From: Diphasiastrum complanatum
Taxonomy: Eukaryota > Streptophyta > Lycopodiopsida > Lycopodiales > Lycopodiaceae
Assembly (NCBI GenBank): GCA_029204225.1
Contig: CM055114.1
Span: 20,119,634 to 20,183,633, forward strand
Direction: 5' to 3'
Length of the DNA: 64,000 bases
Under the pieces are notes generated by a model. The model made no database searches and was not told the origin of the DNA. It saw only the letters and a program-made list of their open reading frames with translations. Every line of letters begins with the position of its first letter. Position 1 is the first letter of the stretch. This document shows, in pieces, positions 1 to 10,588 of this stretch. Both the position numbers and the translations under genes were made by a program.

Positions 1-169
1 TGGATGTGCTGGACTTGAGGTTGCATGAGGCACAACATCATCGGCATCACCGCCACAACAAGATTTGTTGCTGAGGTAACTCCTCCTACGATCTCTCTTT
101 TTTTGGCCGATAGACCTTCATAAAAGGGGGAAACACCTCAAATATCCAGAAGTCGAAGGTCTCTTTGTC

Positions 170-1080
170 ATTTGCCAATGTGTTATGCCAGGGTTAGAGG
201 AGAATTGACTCAATGCATAGACAGAGAAGGCCAAGTCGGGTCTGGTACAAATTGTTTAATACAATCAGACTACCGATCAAGTTTTGGTATGGTATACCTT
301 CCATTTTATGTCTCTGCTCGTCTATCATTGGGAACAGTCCTACTTCGACAATTTTGCTCCAGCTATCATTGGTGTGGCTTTTTCTTTGTAGTATAGCATT
401 CAGTACTGCTTTAGCACCTTTTCGGCGTATTTTGATTGACTCAAATGCATCATTCCTCTTATTTGACCTCTTTTGATCTACAACCCAAGACATTTTGTCG
501 GTTCTCCCAGATCTGTGATCTCATAATTAGCAAAAATCTGACTTTTGGTATCCATGATTAGCATGAAAGAATTTCCTATCATTAGAGAGTCATCTACAAA
601 AATTGTTAGAATCACAAAGCTTATTCCTACTCTTTTTATGTAGACATTACAATTTGGTTGAGTAGGAACAAAGTCTATAGACTTCAGAAGATTGTCGAGC
701 TTCTTGTACCAAGCTTGTGATGCCTGTTTCAAACCATAGATGCATCGATGTAGCCTACAGGCTTACTTTTGATTGTCGGGGTCTTTGAATCCTTCAAACT
801 GCTTCATGAAGATCTCTTCCTCTAGATCTCCGTGGAGAAAGGCTGTTTTAACATCAATTTGATGAATTTCCAGATTGTGTTGTGTTGTATATGCAAGGAG
901 TAGTCGGATGCTTGCCATCTTGACCATTGGTGAGTATGTATCGAAGTAGTCAATACCATACCTCTGCTTATAGCCCTTGCGACAAGTCTAGCTTTGTAGC
1001 ATCCAACAGTGCCAACTGACTTCATCTTTCTTTTGTAAATCCATTTGCAGTCGACGGTCTTCTTTCCTCGCCAACTTGGA
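170..1080 (-). pseudogene. Family E copia reverse transcriptase fragment
   Basis: Read on the minus strand from about 1,080 down, this gives the RT start (TVDCKWIYKRK, then CYKARLVA), the RT core with the catalytic box as FVDD near 590-600, and the later block IPYQNLIGSL that precedes RNase H. The order is that of Ty1/copia RT, which copies element RNA into DNA. The frame is broken several times, for example between the KARLVA block and the KQASQAWYKK block, and no gag, integrase or RNase H end is present. It is a dead fragment of a copia family not seen elsewhere in the window. At its 5' end it abuts a plus-strand family A integrase piece. Confidence 0.8.
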
Positions 1081-1212
1081 TGTGTTGCAAGAGAGCAAAT
1101 AGCTAATCAAGAGGTTTGGCATAAAAGGACGGGACACCTCAGCTTCAAGTCATTTTAGGTAATGGCTAGAAAATAGATTGTGATAGGTCTTCCAAGTTCC
1201 TTAAGTGGCATC
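1077..1212 (+). pseudogene. Family A integrase zinc-finger fragment
   Basis: About 136 bp match the family A reading frame around the integrase HHCC region (EVWHKR then GHL, residues about 435-466 of the intact copy). One TAG replaces a codon after FKSF. It is isolated and is joined head-on to the minus-strand RT fragment on its left. Confidence 0.75.
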
Positions 1213-1685
1213 AATCATCGATTCCGTAGTTATCAAATAGGGGTGGGAATTTGAGCTTGTCAGGAGAACGGATGCTAGGGTGTCGACAGCACAAACAAAA
1301 CATCCTCTCAAGGTAGGCATGGGTTGTGCCGCATAACTTACTTGTGGAGTAGCATAGTATGGCTGGTAGCATCTTCAGGTTCCTTACTCATCTCACTGAT
1401 AATCAATTGTTTCTCCAGGATTTTATTATTGTAAAATGACAATAATGGAACAAGAAATCGACGAAAGGGAGAAGTCAACACTGAATAAGATAAAACTTGC
1501 AATGTCTCTAGATTTTCTTGGTTTTCAGACACAGATAGAATTTGCACTACTCAGAGCTCAAAACAGGGTTGATTTAGTCAAAGATAGAGTGTACAAATTT
1601 TAAGCCTCAGTATTTTGATGAAAAATCAATGCTTTTATGGGTCAGAACTAGATTTCTTTTAGATTTTTTGTGATTTCAAACTGCA
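1213..1685. other. Unassigned stretch
   Basis: No coding pattern, repeat partner or regulatory motif was recognised here. Short open frames on the minus strand look random. Confidence 0.4.
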
Positions 1686-2036
1686 ACACATCTTCTCTCT
1701 TCTCTCTCTCATTTCATCATTATACATCGTTCTCTTTGGGTTCTACTACTCATTGGTGCACTCTCATGATGTTATCTTGCAAATCTATGTGTAGAATGAT
1801 CATTTATTGCCATCTTTGGTTCCACAAGTGTGAAACATAGTAGGGTACTGTAATTGCATGGACAACAACTATATTTTATGTTTTGGTTCATGTTTGATCA
1901 GTATCTCTTTGAGCTTGCACCTCATTTTGTATATAGATGCTGATTTTTCTACATTGGCAGGATTGTTGGTTTGCTCCTTTTGTAACCAAAGATCAAGGAC
2001 ATGGATTGGATCTTGAATGATCTGAAATCCTTCACA
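1686..2036 (+). repeat. Family A LTR, 3' part
   Basis: This stretch aligns with the downstream part of the 650-bp LTR at 15,103-15,752 read on the minus strand: the pyrimidine-rich TTCTCTCTTCTCTC tract, the segment before TTGGTGCACT, and the end CTGAAATCCTTCACA. It ends in CA directly before a primer binding site, as a 5' LTR should. The upstream half, with the TATA box seen at 15.47 kb, is missing or too diverged to see. Confidence 0.75.
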
Positions 2037-2048
2037 TGGTGTCAGGTC
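2037..2048 (+). promoter_or_regulatory. Primer binding site, degenerate
   Basis: TGGTGTCAGGTC directly follows the LTR end. It is a mutated form of TGGTATCAGAGC, the site complementary to initiator tRNA-Met used by plant copia elements, which is intact at 45,963. Confidence 0.7.
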
Positions 2049-2637
2049 TATTGTGTTTCAGGTTATGAAAGGATCATCCATCTTTAGCAAGGATTTGGAG
2101 GAGTTACCAATGCTAGAGCATGCTAGATTGATTTCTACTCAAAAGTCAGCAATTTTGCATATGTAGAATTGATCTTTTGTAGCTCAAAATTCAATATAGG
2201 GTTATTTACTTGATCAATTCCAATTTCACACTTGGTTTATTGGAATTATCTGATTTTTAATGCATTGGGAAGGTCTCATTGGAGGCTACAAGAATATATC
2301 AAGTTTTTAGAAATTGCATGTAGAATTTGGGATATTCAATTTTTTGTGATTATGTCAAAACCCTAATTTTGATTGGATCTCTAGTTTGTGAGGTTACTGA
2401 ACTTCATTTGAGTGTGTTTTAATCTTTGGAAGTGGCAAGAATCATTAGATTGAGGATAGATCATAGCCTTGATCAAGATTTCACTATTCTATGTGTTGAT
2501 TTTCTAGTTAGAAGTGCTAGAAGAGATTTGAGAGGTTCCATATCTTTGTGATTTCTTCTTGAGTTTATTTTTTGACATTCAAGAGAGTGCTTTGTGCATT
2601 GGAACAGGTTGAAAGAAGAAGATCAGGTCACTTCAAC
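2049..2637 (+). other. Family A untranslated leader
   Basis: Between primer binding site and gag ATG. It aligns with the leader at 45,975-46,562 and, inverted, with 19,481-19,870, including the segments AAACCCTAATTTTGATTGG and GTGCTTTGTGCATTG. Confidence 0.7.
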
Positions 2638-3249
2638 ATGGCTACAAGTGGAGGCTTCATGTTGGAAGGCAATGATAGGCTTACCTCAAGTAACTATTCA
2701 TTGTGGAAAGTGAGGATGGAATCACTTCTTGAGATGAATGATGTTCTAGATATTGTTGTAGGTTTGAAGGAGAGACCAGCAACTCAACAAGATCAAGTGA
2801 GGTATGACGAGAGAGCTAAAAGAGCTCTACAAATTATTAAGATGAATGCTACCAATGAACTTCTCAAGGAAGTTGGTAAGTGCACATCCTCTTTGGAGGC
2901 CTGGGAAGCTTTGAAGAAGCTTTATGAATCCAAGTCTACATCAAGAGTTCTTACTCTTAGGAGGCAAATCTTTCAAATTTTGCAAAAGAAGCCAGAGAGT
3001 ACTCATGCTTTTGTTTTGAGAGTTAAAGCATTCAATGATGAGTTAGCATGTATTGATGAAAGCATTAAAGAGGTAGAAGTTTTTCAAGTTATACTTAATG
3101 GCTTGTTGGAAGTTATACTTAATCTTGTTCAAAGTTTTGCTATTCAAAATACTTTGCCAAGTATTGTAGATTTGCAAGAGATTTTGGTGTATGAGGGGTA
3201 TAGGCTTCAATCAAGAGGAGCCACTTGGCCTTCCACTTTGAATTATTGA
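2638..3249 (+). pseudogene. Family A gag, truncated
   Basis: The ATG at 2,638 begins a gag frame of the copia UBN2 type that matches residues 1-190 of the intact family A protein with many substitutions (LTSSNYSLWKVRMESLLEMN). It is the most diverged family A copy here. The match ends at about 3,215, where the sequence switches to block U within the same reading frame, which then stops at 3,249. The CCHC knuckle, protease and integrase are absent. Confidence 0.85.
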
Positions 3250-3856
3250 ATGAAGCTGAGGCCGGAATTATGGCTAGAATAGTCCCCCGAACTATGAACA
3301 TAAGATCAAAGAAGTTGTGGAGACAAGTGGAATCAGGCTAGTTGCTGATGAAGAACACAATTATGAAACCGATACGATGTAGATTGATGACTCGCAGTTG
3401 CTGATGGAGCACATGATAGAGGAGCAAACATCTCGGTTCAAGATGAGCATACAACTCAAAAACCTAATTTGATGAAGGAATTTGCAAAGAATGGTTGAAA
3501 CATTGCTATTTGAAGATGGCTACCAGCCTCCTAAGGAGATCATAGAGAAATTCAAAAGAGTGAAGGTCAAGCCAACTGATGAAGAAGTCCAAAAATTTGA
3601 TTTGTCCGATTTAACCTCTAGTACGATTTTTCTAGCTTTACAATCTTTATTCAATAATGCTGGAAGTCTGATAGATTATGTTAGAGACAGAGAACAATAT
3701 AGAGATGAGGTGGGTCGATTGCAGGAACAACTACAAACACAGCAAGACTTGATAACCACACTCTCTAATACTGCTGCTAGGGTTCCAGAACTGTTGCTCG
3801 TGTCAACAACGAAGGAACAACAATTGGAAGACTACTTTATGCATGCTAGAATTTAG
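3216..3856 (+). CDS. Block U: unidentified coding-like block, copy 1
   Basis: A frame from 3,482 to 3,856 (124 codons) encodes an acidic helix-rich protein of unknown family: FEDGYQPPKEI, an LSDLTS segment, then a likely coiled coil (YRDEVGRLQEQLQTQQDLI) near residues 74-95. Block U occurs three times (also 34,816-35,338 and 54,733-55,345). This copy is longer at the 3' end of the frame, because the other two lack about 100 bp covering the coiled coil. The upstream 230 bp are related but broken. It may be part of a retroelement gag or a captured host exon. I do not recognise it. Confidence 0.4.
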
Positions 3857-4351
3857 AAATGCATAGAAATTTGATCATAAACACTTAGATATGACTTAGG
3901 ACTGTCCCTGTCCGTACAACATCACACGTGTGAAAGCTAGATCAACCATAAAATCAACATTCTACACATAGAAACTCAAGATATCACATCAGATGGACAT
4001 AGAAACACAAGAGATGAATTCTCTACAAAGAGAGAACTTTGATTGATTATTTTTCCATGAATATATGGCTATTTATAGCCTCCAAAATATCATTTGTCCA
4101 CTTGCTTCAAACTTGACCTAAATTGGAAATAACTAAATACTTCATGAAAAACCTAGAAATACTAGTCTAGATGCAAAGTATCATATTTAGCCAATTAGAA
4201 TGTGTCCAAAATCGACCTCATCCACTTATCTACTTGCCAAAAGTAGTACAAACACTATTGGACCCTTGTTGACAAATATGAAACCATCTCTAAGTCGAGA
4301 TCTCATCATTTGGCCTCCAAAAAACAACAAACTAGTTGACAATTTTTCACA
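3857..4351 (-). repeat. Family B LTR, copy 1
   Basis: Minus-strand LTR related to the family A LTR. It starts at 4,351 with TGTGAAAAATTG, next to a polypurine tract (4,352-4,364, GTTGTAGAGGGAG on the minus strand). It contains a TATA-like GGCTATAAATAG on the minus strand near 4,065-4,080 and the conserved segment around GTCCGTACAACATCACACG. The outer end near 3,857 is approximate because it abuts block U without a clear CA. Confidence 0.7.
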
Positions 4352-4394
4352 CTCCCTCTACAACTAGTTTTAGCATAGATTTAGATAGAACTCC

Positions 4395-5176
4395 AAGTGA
4401 GCATGATCTTTTGCATTATATCTTGGGAATAGAAGTATTTAGAACTTCTCAATTTACTCTCATTTGTCAAGAGAAGTATTCTAATTTTATTCTAAAAAGA
4501 TTTCATATGGTAGATGCAAAGTCTTGTGATACACCAATGGAGTCAAATGTAAAGCTCACTATAAGAGGTAATGAAAGATCCTTCAAGGACATTACTCTCT
4601 ATAGAAAGCTACACTCATATATATAACCATCACAAGACCTGATCTAAGCTATTGTGTTGGTAGATTAAGCGAATTCATGCATGATACTAGTGTGGAGCAT
4701 TGGAAACTAGGAAGAGGGTATTGAGATAAATCTTGGGAACTAATGATTTTGGGATTGTTTATGGAGGATCATAACCAAACTTGTATGGATTCTCAGATTC
4801 AGACTTTTCTGGAGACCAAATGCATAGGAATTTCAGAAGTGCACATGCTATTTTCATAAGTGATGGAGCTATCTCTTGGATGTTGAAAAAATAAGCTACA
4901 ATCTCATTGTCATCTAGTGAAGACAAGTACAAAGCTCTTACATCTTGCACAAAGGATATGTTATGGATCAAAAAGATGGTAATGGATTTTCACTTGTTGG
5001 ATTTTTCAGAGAGTCCAATAAGCTTTTGTGATAACCTTTCAAACCAAATACTGGCAAGGAATCCTATTTTTCATGCAAGGAGCAAGCATATTGAAGTGGC
5101 CTATCAAATTGTGGGAGAACAAGTCATGGAAAAGGGGGTGGAGCTTCAACATGTTTATTCAAGGGAGTGAAGCATA
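4395..5176 (+). pseudogene. Family B RT C-terminus and RNase H, inverted segment, copy 1
   Basis: The plus strand encodes the late RT block (LLHYILGIEV, FILKRFHMVDA, TPMESNVKL) followed by RNase H (AISW, a LSSSE-like block, HARSKHIEVAYQIVGEQ, GVELQHVYS). The neighbouring polypurine tract, pol tail and LTR on the left, and the RT first half on the right, all read on the minus strand, so this segment is flipped inside its element. The left edge lies in ...CCAAGTGA/GCATGATC and the right edge at TGAAGCATAG/AACAAC, both shared by other copies. This copy has lost about 20 bp after LYRKL, plus several stops. Confidence 0.85.
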
Positions 5177-5390
5177 GAACAACATCAAACTCGTTTTCTA
5201 GTGCCATCTTGATATCAGCAACATCTTGATTGTTACCTCCCGTCAAAATGATATCAATCATATAGATTAGAAAAATGGTAACATCATTTCCAACAAATCT
5301 ATAGTAAAGTGAATAATCATATTCACTCATCTTGAAATTTTGAGAAAGAAGAAAAGTGTTAAGCTTAGCATACCAACTCCTCATCTGATT
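5177..5390 (-). pseudogene. Family B RT first-half fragment, copy 1
   Basis: Read on the minus strand this encodes the RT block RSWYAKLNTFLLSQNF, YDYSLYYRFVGNDV, the active-site strand IYMIDIILTGG, and KMALENEFDV. The family signature is YVDD; here the first aspartate is replaced (YMID), in this and the other copies inspected, so the ancestor of the module was already catalytically dead. It directly abuts the inverted RNase H segment on the left and an LTR fragment on the right. Confidence 0.85.
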
Positions 5391-5756
5391 TGTACATGCT
5401 GCTTACTGAATCAATCTATCTTCTTATTGCATTCAATATCATGTCAGAATGTATGCTTCTCCGTAGCTATTTATAACTGATAAATCTCTTATTGTTTCGT
5501 GTGATCTGTTGAATACTTCAACGCTGCAATATTCTTTACACTATTTTAGACTCTGAAATTGTTTGACTACGAAATCACTTTGGTACTAATGATTCCAAAG
5601 TTATTTGCTAAAGTATTGAACGTGACTTCTATCATTATAGCTTTGTTTAATTATTGATAGGCATAGTCATGCATTAGGAAGGAAGGCTTATTCCGCTACG
5701 CTCAATAGTTCGTTCATAGACTTTGAATTATTGAATCATCCTTCCTTCTTCCAACT
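5391..5756 (+). repeat. Family C-type LTR fragment, copy 1 (366 bp)
   Basis: Begins TGTACATGCTGCTTACTGAA and ends CTTCCAACT, where other copies read CCAACA. It is homologous to the last 389 bp of the probable 921-bp family C LTR, so it is an LTR 3' part cut off at its left edge against the RT fragment. No primer binding site follows it. What follows is minus-strand RT of family C. Confidence 0.7.
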
Positions 5757-6720
5757 TAATGAGCTTCGTCCAGATCTATAATGTCAAATTCTGAGGACAA
5801 CATTCATTTCACAACTTTATTAGTTTGACACTATCGTTTAATAGCAATGTGTCATCCACGTACAATGTAATGATAATAAAAAAATGCAGCGCTAACTTGA
5901 ATTAAACATTCAAATATGAAGTGTTTGGATTCTAACCATGATCGATATTAAATGTGTTGAACCTCTAGAACTAAGCTCTAGTAGATTGCTTCAAGTCGTA
6001 AAGTGCTCTATGGAGTTTACATACATGATTCTCCTTGTCGTTTGTTAGATAACCTTCAGAAGATATCATGTAGGTATCTTCTTAGATACTTCCATTCAGA
6101 TACGTTGTATGTACATCCATATGATGTATCTCTAGATTCTCTTCAGCAACATACGATAGTTACTAGAAGTCTGATTGAAGAATGCTTTACTACCGAACTG
6201 AAAGTCTCACTATAATCGATATTTAGGATTTGAAAAAATTCTCAACAAGTCAAACTTTCCTTCAATCGATACTTCCATCTGCTTTGTATTTTATCTTAAA
6301 TACCCATTTGCAATCAACTACATTTCTGTTGGCAGGTAATTTGACAATAGTCCAATTTTGGTTTTTGATGAAAAATAAATATTCTCCATCCATAGCTTCT
6401 CTCCATAGGTCGGAGTCTGACTAACTGAGTGCTTCTTTGACAATAGTCGGCTCTCAAATGAGATAACAAACAAATTCATCAGTATATATGTTAGGTGGTC
6501 TGCAAACTCTTGTCGCTCTTTTGGGAGATGAATGAGGCTGATAATCATTTTCTCGATTATGTTGTTGTTGAGCTACAACATCTTCTTTTGATTCGTTCTT
6601 GATAAGTTGTTTGCCTGAAGTTGATGAATTTGAAACTTCGATAGAAATAGTCAAATCAAAAATAGGAGTGTTGGATAGTTCGACTGTTTGAGACTTTGAG
6701 GTCGATAAATTCATCCTCAA
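5757..6720 (-). pseudogene. Family C RT fragment, copy 1
   Basis: On the minus strand this contains the pre-RT linker (THSSPKRATRVCRPP) and the RT start (WTIVKL and the CKWVF-type block, worn). The LEIHHMDVHT-type block and the YVDD strand near 5,860-5,880 can be traced in shifted frames. Stops and frameshifts are frequent and most match those in the copies at 13.9, 24.6, 44.9 and 57.2 kb. RT ends abruptly at 5,757 against the LTR fragment. Confidence 0.75.
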
Positions 6721-7700
6721 TAAAACAATATCTCAGCTGATGAGTAGCTTCGATTCAACAGAATCATACAACATATGAGTTCTACTTAAGGTGATATCAC
6801 CAATGAAAATGGATTTGATATTGTGGGAGTCTATGTGATCTCCTGTAATATCTGCACATAGGAGGTTCGATAGTGAAGGTTTGGAGCCTATCCATATTTC
6901 ATAAGGTGATTTGTCTGAGAGCCCTTTAGTCGAGCATCTATTTTGAATATATGCTATAGTGGAAAAGCTTTAGCCCATAAGATATTTTAGAGAGGCCTTT
7001 AGTCAAATATATGTTCTGTATGTAGTTTTTGTATGTAGGCTATTGTGGAGTTAAGAAGTGATGAATGAGCTAGCATACACTTATAGATTCGATTCTTCCT
7101 CTCTACAAGTCCGTTCAACTAAAGAAAAAATGGAGTAATAAACTACTCGTCAATGTCTTTGCTAAGACAATACTCCTTGAATTCAGTTGAGTTATACTCA
7201 CTGGCATTATTAGTCCTCAATGTTTTGATCCATATACCAATTTGTACTTCACTCCTAGAAGATCATGAAAAGTGAGAAGCTTTTGATTTATGCTTTATAA
7301 AATACATTGTTGTTTTACTTTGAAATTCATCAATAAAAGTAACAAAGAATCTTGCGCCTAACTAGAGATAAATTTTGCATCAGGCCACATATATTATGAT
7401 TAATAACATCTAATAAACGTTCAGATACGAGCTCATGATGCGTGTTGGATTTAAGCCTTACTCCATTCATGATGAATGGAGACAGTTCACCTAGACTTGC
7501 TCTTGTGATAAATGTAACAAGTATAAAGAAGATACGATCATGGGCATTTGTGATCCATCTAGAAGTTTTTTTATGTGCTTTGTATGTAGACAATAATTCC
7601 TCACTTTCTACAGGATTGGTAGGTATAATATTCTCCAAAACTTGTTTGATGATTTTTATTTTTTTTGGAATCCATATCATGGTATTTTTTCAAAAATGGT
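6721..7700 (-). pseudogene. Family C-like integrase fragment, diverged copy
   Basis: Minus-strand frames give GELSPF, THHELVSERLLDVI, NICGLMQNLSL, then LRTNNASEYNSTEFKEYC and LNGLVERKNRI, which is the order of the copia integrase core. The second catalytic Asp is Asn here (TNNASEY for a TDNGGEY-type motif) and the Glu of VERKN remains. It is clearly more diverged from the 35.3, 58.1 and 44.9 kb copies than those are from each other. Confidence 0.75.
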
Positions 7701-8450
7701 GTGAAGTTTATCCCTTTTAGTCATTTTAAAGCTTTACTCCGAACATAATGCTTGCATAAAAACAAGGATTATTTTGTTCATTATCTAGACCAGTAAGATA
7801 CATGTGTTTCAATAATTGAGTGCTTTCATTACACACATCAAATCATTATGTGTGTACAACCACTTATAGTGTAAATGTTTTTTTGGTCCTAAGGAGGGTG
7901 TACTCCTTAACCTTAAAACCAACGTTACTCACTACGTTGATATAGGTCATCCATGGATTCACAAACCACATCATTCAAAATAGTACATAACGGAATGATT
8001 TAGACCCTCACACAAAGAATATCTAAGATCCTTGTGTCAAATAAAATGGCAATTTAAATTAAGCAAATGACCATGCTGTTGTTATATAGATGATGTGAAC
8101 TTTTTAATAACATACATTGACAAGAATAAAATGTTGAAATTCACAGGTGTGGAGTTTCCTTTGAGTGTGATGATGATCTCCTAAGTGGTGTGCATGCATA
8201 TAGATCAAGACTAGATTGATAATCAAGATCTATCTCAAAAATCTAAGGCAAAGACACACTACAACATGCAAGTACTAATTATGAAAAGTCCTAGCTCTCG
8301 GGTAGAGAGAGAATGTAACAAATTGGGCTCGGGTAGAGAGAGAAACCACCAATGTGACTAGAACTCAAAATCTCAATTTGGAAATAAAAGCTAGAAGCAA
8401 ATCGATGGCATACCTATGGGGTTTGCTTGCTCACCTGTTTGGTGCAATTG
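7701..8450. repeat. Mosaic of repeat pieces T and W
   Basis: 7,815-8,125 matches the T region near 39.1-39.47 and 61.9-62.26 kb, and its inverse at 31.1-31.46 kb. 8,195-8,380 matches block W at 44.3-44.5 kb and, inverted, at 26.05-26.25 kb. 8,380-8,450 is the inverse of 34.49-34.58 kb. No intact coding sequence is seen. Confidence 0.6.
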
Positions 8451-8454
8451 TTTC

Positions 8455-9080
8455 CTTACCAATTTGTCAAACGATTAATCAAACTAGAGGAATGAGAATG
8501 GATGAGAACTTTTATCCTGTGATGATGTCATTTTGTTACATTCATGATTTATGCTTCATAAACAACATACATTTTTAAACATTACTTGTAATAATTCTTT
8601 AATTGTAGAGTACATTAGTGATCGATACTTTACCTTTTTATAGCCGTCATAATCTCAAGCTGCATATATAACTGAACACCATAACAAAATATGGTGTAAC
8701 CATAATGAAGCAAACAATACCAATGCTAGACACAAGATGTCAAAATAAAAATAAATAATTACTTGCAATCAATAAATTTATCATTTGCATTATGGGTTAC
8801 AAAAAATGGTCGCCTAGCAAGCAACTACTCACAACACTAAGTAACCATAAAAAACCAGTAATAGGACAATAAATACCTCTTGAAACATCCAGTCCTTATT
8901 ATTTAATATACCGATAAATTTTCAACTTATCACGTTTCTTTAAGTATATTGGGGCTAAAATAACACAATGTTTGATTTTTTTGACATTGCCTATTTTGTC
9001 ATAAACTCTTCTTGACAAGGATAACAATCGTATTTCGACTATGACACTCGTCTTCCTCACCTCACTAAGTTTTGTGGTTT
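8455..9080 (-). repeat. Dispersed repeat L, copy 1
   Basis: AT-rich repeat of about 0.65 kb, seen six times (also 31,470-32,160 minus; 34,145-34,500 partial plus; 38,400-39,090, 53,700-54,400 and 61,195-61,870 plus). On its own plus strand it carries a TATA-like GGCTATAAATAGGTAA and no coding frame. It could be an LTR or a small non-autonomous element, but I could not define termini or target duplications. Confidence 0.55.
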
Positions 9081-9240
9081 CTTGTCATGGGATAGTTGCA
9101 AATAATAGATAAACTCCTTGGATCAAGTTACAATTACGATGATTTGTATGTAAAACGTAAAGAGGTGGTGAGTCGGCCAATGAAGGGAGATGTGATGAAG
9201 CAAACCTAGCCACTAGCGCCCGCATGAAAAACCAGATTTA

Positions 9241-10324
9241 ATCATGTTTTCACATGATGGCATGGGCAGAGGACATTTCTCTACAGATATTACGGTTCGC
9301 AAACTTTTGCAATCAGGTGGTTGGTGGCCTACGCTTCATAACGACATAGAAAATTATGTTCAGACATGTGATGTTCGCTAGCGAGCACAATGGCCTACTA
9401 GATAGAACTATGAACCCTTGCATCCGGTTTTATCGCAAGCACCATTTGAAAAATGGGGACTGGATTATATTGGTCCTATTCATCATGTTGCGCGAGGATC
9501 TCAGGCCCGATACATTATCGTAGCAACTGATTATATGACCAAGTGGGTTGAAGACAAAGCTGTCAAAGTTGCTGATGCGAAATCTACGGCCAGGTTTCTC
9601 TACGAAAATATTATTATCAGATTTGGATGTTTGATCGAGATTGTCAATGACTAGGTACACACTTTGTTAATTAAACAATAAAGTGTTACTGGAAGATTTT
9701 TTTGTTATACACAGATTTAGTACTCCTTACTAGAATGGCTAAGCTGAATCTTCCAATAAGACTCTCTGCACTATTATGACGAAAATAGTTGAAGCAAGTC
9801 GGTCTGATTGAAAACATAAATTGTATGTAGCATTATGGGCATTCAGAACCGGTTACAAAAGTAGTACAAATCAAACACCCTTTCAACTTGTTTATGGTCA
9901 AGATGCTGTCATGCCGATTGAATTTTTAATTTCATCTTTACGCATAATGACAACATAATGGTTAAATGATGATAAGTCTTTACAACTACTTCATGAAGCG
10001 TTACACAAATTATGTGAAACACGATTGATGGCATTTCATGCGTTAGCAACAGAGGAAGCCCGCCGCAAGGCATGGCACGATCGTCATTTGCACAAAAAGG
10101 ATCTAAAAGCAAGAGACCTTGCATTGATGTACAAAACCAAGCTGATCAAGGAAAAATTGAAATTTACCGGTGAAGGCCCGTATAAAGTGAACGAAATCCT
10201 GAACTATGGCACAGTAATTCTCGAGCACTTGGACGAAAAATGATTTGATACTCCCGTGAATGGCAGCCGATTACGCAAGTTCTGGCAACCTGCTCCGCCA
10301 GTTAAGCAAGCAAGATCTAAATAA
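9241..10324 (+). pseudogene. Family G Ty3/gypsy integrase, copy 1
   Basis: The reading order is that of a plant gypsy integrase: zinc-binding domain (HDGMGRGHFS, then GGWWPTLHNDIENYVQTCD), core start (PFEKWGLDYIGPI, DYMTKWVE), the second Asp region (FGCLIEIVND), the Glu region (AESSNKTLCTIM, TNQTPFQLVYGQDAVMPIEF) and the C-terminal GPY module (EGPYKVNEILN, NGSRLRKFW). Stops interrupt it at several places, many explicable as CAG to TAG, and the second zinc cysteine pair is lost (CDVR then stop). Protease, RT and RNase H of this element are not found here. A degenerate inverted copy lies at 52,474-53,543. Confidence 0.88.
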
Positions 10325-10375
10325 TATTTTATTTTTGATTGTTTTTCAAGTTTTTTTTTTCAATATTTAATTGTT

Positions 10376-10588
10376 AAGTGTTGTTAAGGAAAGTATTTTT
10401 GACAAAAAAATGACTTATAAAGTCACTATTTGGGTCATAAATTGCCTATACAGTATTGGAAACCTTCGCCGAGCTTTCAGATTGTACATCCACTTCAGAT
10501 ATATCTATATTGAAGTGGGCGAAGGTTCTTTTCCAAAAAAATGTCTGCTTTTTGAGTTAGGCGAACGATCAGCAATATGACATTTTGG
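10376..10588 (+). repeat. G-LTR core with long hairpin, copy 1
   Basis: A piece of about 200 bp shared with 13.5-13.7, 21.5-21.7, 26.27-26.48, 44.09-44.28 and 52.15-52.34 kb. It contains CCTTCGC and GCGAAGG boxes as the arms of an imperfect hairpin at 10,457-10,535, with an inner CCACTTCA/TGAAGTGG stem. It follows the gypsy integrase as a 3' LTR would, but here it is cut off and joined to the F-box/kelch relic. Confidence 0.6.

Noticed and set aside
5391-5756. The 366-bp sequence as a complete LTR with TGTACA...CCAACA ends
   Set aside because: Homology with the 921-bp family C LTR continues leftward of TGTACA in the other copies, and TGATT precedes both, so TGTACA is not the LTR start.
9418-9654. 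Functional integrase gene
   Set aside because: The frame is open only between stops; the zinc site and the second Asp region are interrupted.
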